Assembly: GCA_024644945.1 (NCBI GenBank)
Contig: JAHEGU010000035.1
Location: forward strand, 1 to 32,865
Source: Gammaproteobacteria bacterium
GTDB taxonomy: Bacteria > Pseudomonadota > Gammaproteobacteria > Arenicellales > Poriferihabitantaceae
DNA length: 32,865 bases
Reading direction: 5' to 3'
Shown here: piece by piece, positions 7,555 to 14,530 of the stretch
How the letters are laid out: each line of letters opens with the position of its first letter
Position numbering within the stretch: the first letter of the stretch is position 1
The notes under the pieces: model-generated
Databases searched by the model: none
Told to the model about the DNA's origin: nothing
What the model saw: the letters and a program-made list of their open reading frames with translations, nothing else
Made by a program: the position numbers and the translations under genes

Positions 7555-8225
7555 TGCTGATCGTATTGCAAAGCGTGCTCAACCAGGAACAGTTAGGTGC
7601 CTCAAGACAGTTGCTTTCTGAAGGCACATTCAAAGACGGCAGACACTCGGCGGGATTGCAGGCAAGCAGGCACAAAAACAACCAGGAATTCTCCGCCAAC
7701 GACCAACAAACTTCTGCATTGAACAACCTGGTGATGGGCGCTTTGATCTCTCACCCCGTTTATCTGAACGCAGGATTACCCCGACGGGTTGCGGCACCCT
7801 ATTATTGCCGTTACTTGTCCGGAATGGCATACGGTAGTCATATAGACGATCCGATCATGGGGCAAGGTGATCGTTACCGGTGTGATATAGCGATAACCAT
7901 ATTCCTCAGCGGCCCTGATGAATACCAGGGAGGTGAGTTAGATATCGAAACCGAGTTTGGTTCCCAGCGGGTTAAGCTGGAGGCTGGGGATGCGGTGATG
8001 TACCCCGCGTCATCACGCCACAGTGTGAATAAGGTTACTTCAGGGGAGCGACTGGTTGCGGTAACCTGGATGCAAAGCCTGGTGCGTGAATCAGACAAGC
8101 GCGGCCTGCTATATCAGTTGTATCTGGCGAAAGAAAGTCTGAGAAAATCCGATCCGGACGCAGAGGCAACACAGCGAGTAGATCAGAGCTACGTCAACCT
8201 GGTACGTATGTGGAGCTGTCCGTGA
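7554..8225 (+). CDS. PKHD-type Fe(II)/2-oxoglutarate dioxygenase (PiuC/YbiX family)
   Basis: A 223-aa dioxygenase of the YbiX/PiuC family. The iron triad is H96-I-D98 (in YGSHIDDPIMG) and H156 (in PASSRHSVNKV), with R166 (GERLVAVTW) as the 2-oxoglutarate ligand. The GGELDI segment near residues 127-131 is characteristic. Members are often linked to iron acquisition or stress, and their substrates are largely unknown. The ATG at 7554 shares its A with the TGA of the upstream 357-aa gene (TGATG), which decides the start over a TTG four codons earlier. Coupling to that gene suggests the upstream protein is a partner or a substrate, which is inference. Confidence 0.9.
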   Translation: MLIVLQSVLNQEQLGASRQLLSEGTFKDGRHSAGLQASRHKNNQEFSANDQQTSALNNLVMGALISHPVYLNAGLPRRVAAPYYCRYLSGMAYGSHIDDPIMGQGDRYRCDIAITIFLSGPDEYQGGELDIETEFGSQRVKLEAGDAVMYPASSRHSVNKVTSGERLVAVTWMQSLVRESDKRGLLYQLYLAKESLRKSDPDAEATQRVDQSYVNLVRMWSCP

Positions 8226-8604
8226 CTAATAAAGTATGTTTCTAAGTGTTATAGAGTAAGAATAATTCAGCGGTGCCGAGACTGTTTTCAGCTGGATTTA
8301 TCTTATGCATAGCAAGATTGGCTTCTGACGCTGGAACAACAGACAATATTGTACGGAGATTTTGAACGTTGATCGAAACCTGGTCTTGATTGCGCATGTT
8401 CAGTAATAGGGTAAGGGAGCCTCTGATTAAAACTGGACGAATCATGTTGAGATTTAAAATGATCGAGTTCGAGGCGGGAAACGCACGTAATAGCAGGGCT
8501 ATTGCGAAGTTTTCCAACGAAGAAATAGGTCATTTTGGGCTCAAATTGATCGTTCATGTTTTGATCAGAGGCTCCTAAGGTTAAAAAAGCGGGTTTAGCA
8601 GGTT
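8226..8604. other. 379-nt stretch without a gene, holding a MITE-like element
   Basis: No credible coding sequence is visible here. The right half is a short terminal-inverted-repeat element (8416-8575, listed separately). The left half, 8226-8411, shows no clear terminator, promoter or open frame that I would defend. Confidence 0.7.
8416..8575. mobile_element. 160-bp MITE-like element with terminal inverted repeats
   Basis: The element starts GGAGCCTCTGATTAAAAC and ends in the inverted copy of GGAGCCTCTGATCAAAAC, matching 16 of the first 17 bases. Looser complementarity continues inward for about 46 bp (for example ACGAATCA against ACGATCA, TTGAG in both, AAAATGA in both). It is flanked on both sides by TAAG (8412-8415 and 8576-8579), a perfect 4-bp target-site duplication. 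The size and lack of a transposase make it a non-autonomous foldback element, likely moved by a transposase encoded elsewhere. I suspect an IS5-like parent, without proof. Confidence 0.82.
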
Positions 8605-9687
8605 ATGCGAGATTTTTTTTATACAGTTTTACTCTTTTCTTTTTTTCTGTCGTTAGGCTTTTCAACAGAGAGCAGCTCCAGTGAGCCCGATAGCGCAGCT
8701 AGCGGCGGTAAGGTGTCTGAAATTGATTCTTCAAAGGTAAGTGTTTTTTATCTCACCAACAGAGCCCGTCTGGGAGATCAACCACAAGAAGTGATTTATG
8801 GTGGCCGCCGTGGAAATCCGATATTCGGGCGTTGCGAAGTTGAATTTACCCCTATTCCGATCGTTAAAGACGTTGCCTCCAAACTACCTTTCTATCTTCA
8901 GGGAGAAACTGATAGCGTAAAATCTGTTGAGGCGACCAGCCATTCTCAGTTCTGGACGCAGCTTGACGATGCGGTGAGGATAAACTCATCGGACTCGGTG
9001 GTGTTGTTCATTCACGGCTACAACTATAATTTTGAGCGTGCGTGTCTTATGGCTGCACAAATGCAGCGATCCCTTGAGGGGATGACTACAATCATCGCAT
9101 TCAGTTGGCCTTCGAATGGCGTGCCTTCGGACTATGTGAGTGATCTGGTGGACGTAGAATGGAGTGTGCCGTTACTGGCTGACTTTATCAGTCAGCTTTC
9201 AGAGCGCTTCGGTAGTAAAGGTGTTCAGGTGGTTGCACACAGCATGGGCTCAAGGGGTGCAATTTTCGCCTTCCAGAAACTGGAGGCGGAAAATATCGAG
9301 CCTCCTGTTATTGCGAAACTTGTGCTTCTTGCGCCTGATTTCGATTCGCAGACCTTTGTTAATATACTGCCTGATATTAAAGCAGTAGCAGGACATATCA
9401 CGCTCTATGCATCAGCAAATGATACGCCGCTCAAATTTTCGCACCAACTAAGCCGTTATCCTCGCCTGGGTGAGGCGGGAGATTATTTAACGGTGGTCGA
9501 AGGCGTTGACACCATCGATATTTCCTCTACTGGTCGCTATCAGATAACCGGCCATGAATATTTCAGATTTAATCCTAAGGTGGTCGATGATCTGGTTATG
9601 CTTCTGGGTAAGGGAACGCATGCGTCTATGCGTCCCGGTCTGCAGCCTAACGAACGAGGCGGGCTTGTTTTTTGGGAGGTCCAATGA
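8605..9687 (+). CDS. DUF900-family alpha/beta hydrolase, secreted
   Basis: A 360-aa protein with an N-terminal signal peptide (hydrophobic core residues 4-18, then a Ser-rich segment at 19-32). The domain holds VFYLTNRAR, the oxyanion-type VVLFIHGYNYNFERA (about 132-146), the nucleophile elbow VAHSMGSRG (S213), an acid in LLAPDFD (D245 or D247) and a C-terminal GHEYFRFNP with the candidate His. These match DUF900 serine hydrolases, whose substrates are unknown. ATG 8605 has AGCAGG just upstream. It follows the MITE-like element by only 29 nt, so its promoter may lie in or across the insertion. A periplasmic or membrane-anchored esterase is the simplest reading. Confidence 0.88.
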   Translation: MRDFFYTVLLFSFFLSLGFSTESSSSEPDSAASGGKVSEIDSSKVSVFYLTNRARLGDQPQEVIYGGRRGNPIFGRCEVEFTPIPIVKDVASKLPFYLQGETDSVKSVEATSHSQFWTQLDDAVRINSSDSVVLFIHGYNYNFERACLMAAQMQRSLEGMTTIIAFSWPSNGVPSDYVSDLVDVEWSVPLLADFISQLSERFGSKGVQVVAHSMGSRGAIFAFQKLEAENIEPPVIAKLVLLAPDFDSQTFVNILPDIKAVAGHITLYASANDTPLKFSHQLSRYPRLGEAGDYLTVVEGVDTIDISSTGRYQITGHEYFRFNPKVVDDLVMLLGKGTHASMRPGLQPNERGGLVFWEVQ

Positions 9688-9916
9688 ACTTTAAGGTTCC
9701 TGGTGGTGCTTGAAGGCGACGTAGTCTTAGACAGGTTGGTCACAGTCATGAGCTGTCCACAAGCAGATACTCAACTGGGCTTTGCCTGGGTCGCGAGCTG
9801 ATTACATAGGCCCTTGACCGAGCGTCGCGTGCTTTCGTCAGGATGACGCGGATAATAGGTGCCCCACCACCGAATTGATCCGGTTCAGTTTCAGACTTGA
9901 GAGGCTTCGAATCGAA

Positions 9917-10120
9917 TCAGCGGCGGGATCCCTTTTCCTGGTGTGCCAAATCGATAAGTTGATTGGCCAGTTCGGAATATTTCTGGTGGTATCCTGACAG
10001 TACACCTTCGCCGTCATCAGCGTAGTAATCTTCCGACTCAATTCCACCCTCGTGTTCTTTTGCAATAAACTGCTTTTGCATTTGCAGCATTTGTTGAATG
10101 ATTTTTTGTTTCTCGCTCAT
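9917..10120 (-). CDS. Unrecognised 67-aa protein at the end of the RspA/Cas6-like operon
   Basis: I do not recognise this family. The protein begins with a Gln/Lys-rich amphipathic helix (residues 1-23), has an acidic middle (IESEDYYADDGEGV) and ends in a second helix (YSELANQLIDLAHQ). It is small, soluble and without Cys. The ATG at 10120 has AAGAGA about 8 nt upstream on the minus strand. It is the last gene of a minus-strand series, 50 nt after the DsrC-like gene, and may be an adaptor for that protein. Confidence 0.65.
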   Translation of the reverse strand: MSEKQKIIQQMLQMQKQFIAKEHEGGIESEDYYADDGEGVLSGYHQKYSELANQLIDLAHQEKGSRR

Positions 10121-10170
10121 TTTAAATTCTCTTAATAATTAATTCCTAAAAAGTTCGGCAGCGGTAATTG

Positions 10171-10512
10171 TTAGTAACCGCCTTTTCGCATGCTTTCCGG
10201 CAATCCCCCGATGAGTCCTGCTTGCTTACTTGGTGTGCCTGGGAAAAGATCGAACAGTGTCGACGCATTAACCTTTTCGCCCGACCATAGTTTGCTCATC
10301 TCCTTGGCCATGATTCGATTGTTTGGCTGATTTCCATTGTTATCGAAATACTCGCTTCGAAGATAGTTTATGACGTCCCAATGACGGTCCGTCAAATCCA
10401 GACCCTGTGATTCTGCCAGAGCTTTGGCTACTTCCTGGTTCCAATCTTCGGCATTGACCAGATAGCCATTTTCGTTTGTTTCAATTTGTTTGTCGTTGAC
10501 TGTAATATTCAT
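10171..10512 (-). CDS. rspA: DsrC/TusE-family protein lacking both redox cysteines (RspA type)
   Basis: A 113-aa DsrC/TusE-fold protein; compare NITVNDKQIETNENGYLVNAEDW with the true DsrC in this window. The family's two C-terminal cysteines are both missing: KQAC becomes KQAG (G99), and the tail PKPTGCV becomes PESMRKGGY. Cys-less members have been classed as RspA, regulatory sulfur-related proteins, and are thought not to carry sulfur. DsrC-fold proteins contain a helix-turn-helix-like region and DsrC has been reported to bind the dsr promoter, so a regulatory job is reasonable. ATG 10512 is chosen over an upstream TTG because GGAG (10519-10522 on the minus strand) sits six nt before it. 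It lies 28 nt after the Cas6-like gene in the same direction. Confidence 0.88.
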   Translation of the reverse strand: MNITVNDKQIETNENGYLVNAEDWNQEVAKALAESQGLDLTDRHWDVINYLRSEYFDNNGNQPNNRIMAKEMSKLWSGEKVNASTLFDLFPGTPSKQAGLIGGLPESMRKGGY

Positions 10513-10540
10513 ATGTAACTCCAAATTCTAAATCTTAAAA

Positions 10541-11233
10541 TCATTCGTTATCCTGTTCTGTGCCCACTGCAGCAAGGCTTTTATGTGGAAGAAATATCCC
10601 GCAGCCAAGGGTTCGACTGAGACCGAGGCCACGCTGTTGAAGCGTGATGGATTGCGATAGCTCAAGATCTGCAAGCAATACGCTGCGGGCGGTAAACGAG
10701 CCCTCTGGTGTGTGCAGCTTGTGCGATAAACCGCATAGCAATTTTGAGGCCTCGATACCGTGCCGCTCGAGATGCCCGACCAGTTCATCGGTGAAAACGT
10801 CTTCATCCTCGATATTCTCGCTTCGGACTGAACGCGAAAATACGGTGTTAGTAGGCACCAGCGGTTTGATCTGAAAATTGCCCACCTTAAGTTGAAAACC
10901 ATCCAAGTCAAGATTTGAACCCACTAGAGCTTCGGCGTCTTTGAGTCTATGTTTGGGTAGTCTAAGATAGAGCCGAGTGCGGCGTGAAAGCTGTAATAGA
11001 CTATCCGGTTGTTCCGGTGGTCGTTCCCACCCGTTGCCAGAGGCCGCACCGTAAATAGAATGTATGCCTGCATCGGGTTCGATGCTGATCCAGGGCAGGG
11101 CGGTCTCAATTGCCGAACATAGCGCCCAGGCGTGATCTAACGGCAGCTCGCGACACTCCATTTGGAAGGATAAATCCACGACATCATCGGGTACAACGTA
11201 ATTCGATGGGTCGGATTTTTCCTGCCACAGCAT
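10541..11233 (-). CDS. Cas6/Cmx6-like (type I-MYXAN) RNA-binding protein, no CRISPR array
   Basis: A 230-aa protein resembling the Cas6 family of subtype MYXAN (Cmx6, TIGR02807). Seen directly: DLSFQMECRELPLDHAWAL with a candidate catalytic His (H34), IHSIYGAASGNGWERP (58-71), LSRRTRLYLRLPKHRL (82-97) and a glycine-rich loop RGLGLSRTLGCGIFLPHKS at 201-219, which is the RAMP/Cas6 signature. True Cas6 proteins cut CRISPR repeat RNA. No CRISPR array and no other cas gene occur in this window. It sits three nt after an unknown 235-aa gene and 28 nt before the cysteine-less DsrC paralogue, and divergent from dsr. A repurposed RNA-binding or cleaving role is inferred. Alternatives are a distant RAMP fold with no RNase activity. 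Confidence 0.75.
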   Translation of the reverse strand: MLWQEKSDPSNYVVPDDVVDLSFQMECRELPLDHAWALCSAIETALPWISIEPDAGIHSIYGAASGNGWERPPEQPDSLLQLSRRTRLYLRLPKHRLKDAEALVGSNLDLDGFQLKVGNFQIKPLVPTNTVFSRSVRSENIEDEDVFTDELVGHLERHGIEASKLLCGLSHKLHTPEGSFTARSVLLADLELSQSITLQQRGLGLSRTLGCGIFLPHKSLAAVGTEQDNE

Positions 11234-11236
11234 GAC

Positions 11237-11944
11237 TCAACCCACCTCTGGAATATTGGACTGAAGTTCGTCTCGATCGATCCACCACTGGTCCTGGACC
11301 AGAACATCGATAATGTTGCGCATTCGAACCAGCAACTTAGACGGTTGATCCAGTTCGAGCTTGCTGAACCATCGATCGAACTCATCCTGGTTGTGCACGT
11401 TGCTATGGCGTCGAGCAACGTCGTTGAGCATTTGTCCAACCGCAAGGGCCGCATCGTCGTTGGCATTTTCACTGCCTCGGAGATCAACAACATAAGCGGC
11501 CATCGCAGCAGCTACCGCGGCACCGTCAGAATCTTCGGGAGTTTCGGCAATTACGTGCTGAAGTTGCGAGATGGTCAGTGTCGGTTCTACCGGAAACGTG
11601 ATGCTGAGCCAGAGCGCATGGCCGAGTGCCACCAAGGAATCCGTTTGATTGCAGCGAAATAAGGTGTCGCATGCCACGACAGCTTGTTCCCATCGTTGCT
11701 TCGCTATATTGAGCTTGAAGGCGGGCATTGCATTGCTCCAGGCGAGCTGTCCTTGTTCCAATTCAATTTGGATCGAAGCAAGCTCATGACCAAGAAGAGT
11801 TCGTTGTTCGTCTTCAGCGCTCGATAGTTCGCCAATCTGCTGTTCAATTTGCTTCGCCTTGCGAGCGAGGACCGCGGTTGAAACCGCTGCATCCGCCTGA
11901 CATTCCGCACCAAGATCGAACTGCTCTTTATTAAGATAATTCAA
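11237..11944 (-). CDS. Unrecognised 235-aa protein, TTG start, coiled-coil N-terminus
   Basis: I do not recognise this family. The first third is a likely coiled coil (LARKAKQIEQQIGELSSAEDEQ, residues about 26-47, continuing to about 70), followed by a helical domain with a WEQAVVACDTLFRC stretch, ALWLSITFPVEPTLTI, and a C-terminal helical region with RMRNIIDVLVQDQWWIDRDEL. An in-frame stop lies three codons before the TTG at 11944 and the next Met is near residue 72, so the TTG start is forced unless a large truncation is assumed. It is 12 nt after the TauD-like gene and 3 nt before the Cas6-like gene, which strongly suggests co-translation with the latter. Confidence 0.7.
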   Translation of the reverse strand: MNYLNKEQFDLGAECQADAAVSTAVLARKAKQIEQQIGELSSAEDEQRTLLGHELASIQIELEQGQLAWSNAMPAFKLNIAKQRWEQAVVACDTLFRCNQTDSLVALGHALWLSITFPVEPTLTISQLQHVIAETPEDSDGAAVAAAMAAYVVDLRGSENANDDAALAVGQMLNDVARRHSNVHNQDEFDRWFSKLELDQPSKLLVRMRNIIDVLVQDQWWIDRDELQSNIPEVG

Positions 11945-11956
11945 TGGATTATTTCA

Positions 11957-12919
11957 TTAACCTAGAAACTGAACACGCTCAGAAAAACGAATTCTATAAA
12001 GGCAGCGCTTTCTTTCCTGGCTATCGTTATCTTCAAACGCGCTACGATTGTGGAGTACGTTATTGCAGATCAACCCCTGTCCCCGCTGCAGAGTGATTTC
12101 TGCCGTCCAGCGGTTTTCTGTTCTAAGAATTGCCGCAAGCGCCGATGCCGCCTTTCTTAAAACGGGCGTATCTTTCCAAACAGCGTTGTGTTTGCGCTCA
12201 GTGTATCTAGCGTAGAGTTCGCCGGTGGCCGGATCGGTGCTGAACACTGGCCCAGTGAACTGATCACGAATTACTTTCTGGCCGACGATATTCTCTGGGA
12301 TGGTCAGGCATTCTGGATCACAAAGCGCTTTGGCCCATTGCGGATTCTCATCGCGTAAAAGAATGTACGCAATTTCGTGGTCCATCAACGCGTTAACACC
12401 TCCTGCTTGGGCAGGTTCCATGCAATGTAAGACAAATGCGCGCACCATTCGGTCCTGGTTGTTGTAATACCCATCCGTGTGCCAGTTAAGCGCCAGATTG
12501 GTGTATGGAATATACCGACTTCGGTGGTTCATACCCGCATCATATACGGTACGGTCCTGAATTTTTGTGACGTTGTCAGCGTCAGCGCCAGGGTTCGAGA
12601 TGGAACGACTGAGCCCTAACTGGCGACATATCTCCCTGTAGCTATTAGAGTCATAATCTGGATGGCTCGGGTATTGATAAACCACAAAATTATTGCTGCA
12701 TATTATTTCGCGGAGCTGCCTTATCTCCGCCGGGCGCAATTGCAGTGGATTTTGGATAGGCACCAGGCAGTTTTCCAGATCGGGTATGTAGCGCCTTAGT
12801 TTGTCTTTTCTCCAACATTGATAGTCGGATTCGCCCATCTCTAGAACCGGTTTCAGATTGAAAGCGGAAGGTAGCGGCATGGGATGCTGAATTGGTCGAT
12901 TTTGGGTGATGATTTGCAC
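11957..12919 (-). CDS. TauD/TfdA-family Fe(II)/2-oxoglutarate dioxygenase
   Basis: A 320-aa dioxygenase with the TauD-type double-stranded beta-helix. The metal triad is H147-T-D149 (NWHTDGYY) and H290 (NNVLHNRSAF), and R309 or R311 (CLYRIRF) should bind 2-oxoglutarate. The N-terminal part resembles the gamma-butyrobetaine hydroxylase/TauD group rather than the PKHD or P4H enzymes nearby. Taurine-type sulfonate desulfonation would fit a sulfur locus, but the substrate cannot be read from sequence. It starts at ATG 12919, is divergent from dsrA with a 325-nt gap, and heads the minus-strand series that includes the Cas6-like and RspA-type genes. Confidence 0.88.
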   Translation of the reverse strand: MQIITQNRPIQHPMPLPSAFNLKPVLEMGESDYQCWRKDKLRRYIPDLENCLVPIQNPLQLRPAEIRQLREIICSNNFVVYQYPSHPDYDSNSYREICRQLGLSRSISNPGADADNVTKIQDRTVYDAGMNHRSRYIPYTNLALNWHTDGYYNNQDRMVRAFVLHCMEPAQAGGVNALMDHEIAYILLRDENPQWAKALCDPECLTIPENIVGQKVIRDQFTGPVFSTDPATGELYARYTERKHNAVWKDTPVLRKAASALAAILRTENRWTAEITLQRGQGLICNNVLHNRSAFEDNDSQERKRCLYRIRFSERVQFLG

Positions 12920-13244
12920 GGGCTTACGGTGGTGATTCCGGCGCGCGGTTGGATCTTAATCCTACGCTTCCGCCGAGCTCAAAAAACATCTGAATTGGCA
13001 GGCCAATTTCATCCAGTGGGATGTCGTTCCGTCTATACCTCTATGGGGATAAATCCACTGATCCCGCTACCCTTTTTGGGAACTGGAGTAATCAAGTGAC
13101 ATAGCTAGAATACTCCATTAAGTTTATGCTTTGCCGCGCAGCGTCGATCCCCGTATCCTGGGGCCACGTAATCTTGGGTCAAACCAAAGATAACTGATAA
13201 CCACTTCGCGGCGGGAAACCGAGAAACCACTGGAGCAGCACCGA
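12920..13244. promoter_or_regulatory. 325-nt divergent control region between the TauD-like gene and dsrA
   Basis: No gene is supported here. The main structure is an imperfect palindrome, ATCTTGGGT (13171-13179) and ACCAAAGAT (13183-13191), with a 3-nt centre and one mismatch, 53 nt before the dsrA ATG. A weak promoter candidate, TTGGGT (13174-13179) and GATAAC (13196-13201) spaced by 16, overlaps it, so the palindrome could be an operator. A second short CCCC/GGGG hairpin lies at 13149-13163. A GGAG at 13223-13226 region precedes dsrA as its ribosome-binding site. These assignments are tentative. Confidence 0.4.
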
Positions 13245-14513
13245 ATGAGCGAATCTAAACACGACACCCCGATGCTTGATGAGCTGGAGTCCGGCCCTTG
13301 GCCAAGCTTTATCTCGGGTATCAAGCGATTACGGGATGATCATCCTGACCAGAGAATCAATGGCATCGCCAACGACCTTTTAGGGCAACTTGAGCATTCT
13401 TACGAAACTCGCAAGGGTTACTGGAAAGGGGGGACGGTTAGCGTATTCGGCTATGGAGGCGGAATCATCCCACGCTTCTCCGAGGTAGGAAAGCAGTTTC
13501 CCGATTCAAAAGAATTTCACACTCTGCGGGTCCAACCGCCAGCTGGCAATTATTATACAACCGATGTTCTGCGCCAGTTGGGTGAGAGTTGGGAGAAATG
13601 GGGCTCTGGCCTGGTGACCTTTCATGGTCAGACCGGCAATATTATGTTTATTGGTACCAGTACCGAAAACACTCAGCATTTCTTTGATGAGATCAATGAT
13701 TATGGTTTTGACCTGGGAGGTGCCGGACCTTGTGTCAGAACGGCGATGTCCTGCGTCGGATCGGCTCGATGTGAACAATCCTGCACCAACGAGCATCGCC
13801 TGCATCGCGAGCTGGTAAATAACTTTACCGATGATGTGCACCGTCCCGCGCTGCCTTACAAATTTAAGTTCAAAGTCTCGGGATGTCCCAACGATTGCAT
13901 GAACTCCATTGAGCGCGCGGATTTCGCGGTAATTGGTACCTGGCGTGACGATATCAAAGTAGATGAAGCTGAGGTATCAGATTTTATCGAGGCCAAGGGC
14001 AGGCAGTATGTTATCGATAACGTGGTCACACGCTGTCCAACCAATTGTATGAGTCTGACTGACGACGACAGGTTGGAAATTGATAACCGTAATTGCGTCA
14101 AGTGCATGCATTGTCTGAACGTAATGAACAAAGCGCTGTCGCCTGGTGATGATAAGGGCGTTTCGATTCTGATTGGCGGCAAACGCACTCTGAAGATCGG
14201 TGACCTGATGGGCACCGTGGTAGTGCCGTTCATGAAGCTTGAAAGTGATGAGGATTATGAGAGGATAGTGGAAATCGCTGAAGAAGCCATCGATTTCTGG
14301 GCCGAGAACGGTCTTGAGCACGAACGCTGCGGTGAAATGATCGAGCGAATAGGACTGGTTAATTTTCTTGAAGGTATCGGTATCGAAGTAGATCCCAATA
14401 TGGTGTCCCATCCCCGTGAGAGCTCCTATGTCCGCATGGATGGTTGGGATGAAGAAGCTGAGAAATGGTTCGAACGTAAGCGTGAAGCCAAGCTCGCGGC
14501 TGGCGCCAATTAA
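13245..14513 (+). CDS. dsrA: Reverse dissimilatory sulfite reductase, alpha subunit
   Basis: A 422-aa DsrA, close to the usual length of about 417. With DsrB it forms the cytoplasmic alpha2beta2 enzyme that, in this pathway, oxidises DsrC-bound sulfur to sulfite with six electrons released. Siroheme-[4Fe-4S] ligands are the pairs C170-x5-C176 and C214-x3-C218 (VSGCPNDCMN). The inserted ferredoxin domain has C264, C268, C284, C287 and C290 (TRCPTNCMS and CVKCMHC). ATG 13245 is preceded by a GGAG-type ribosome-binding site. It is the first gene of the operon, 17 nt before dsrB. The oxidative direction is inferred from dsrEFH, dsrL and soxB in the same window. Confidence 0.98.
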   Translation: MSESKHDTPMLDELESGPWPSFISGIKRLRDDHPDQRINGIANDLLGQLEHSYETRKGYWKGGTVSVFGYGGGIIPRFSEVGKQFPDSKEFHTLRVQPPAGNYYTTDVLRQLGESWEKWGSGLVTFHGQTGNIMFIGTSTENTQHFFDEINDYGFDLGGAGPCVRTAMSCVGSARCEQSCTNEHRLHRELVNNFTDDVHRPALPYKFKFKVSGCPNDCMNSIERADFAVIGTWRDDIKVDEAEVSDFIEAKGRQYVIDNVVTRCPTNCMSLTDDDRLEIDNRNCVKCMHCLNVMNKALSPGDDKGVSILIGGKRTLKIGDLMGTVVVPFMKLESDEDYERIVEIAEEAIDFWAENGLEHERCGEMIERIGLVNFLEGIGIEVDPNMVSHPRESSYVRMDGWDEEAEKWFERKREAKLAAGAN

Positions 14514-14530
14514 TTTAACAGGAATTCAAA

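Noticed and set aside
10541..11233. A functioning CRISPR system around the Cas6-like gene
   Set aside because: I saw no direct-repeat and spacer array and no cas1, cas2, cas3 or other effector gene. The only tandem repeat in the window (30673-30728) has a 14-bp unit without spacers.
12884..13099. Short plus-strand open frame in the TauD-dsrA spacer
   Set aside because: It overlaps the start of the TauD-like gene, lacks a ribosome-binding site and shows no family.
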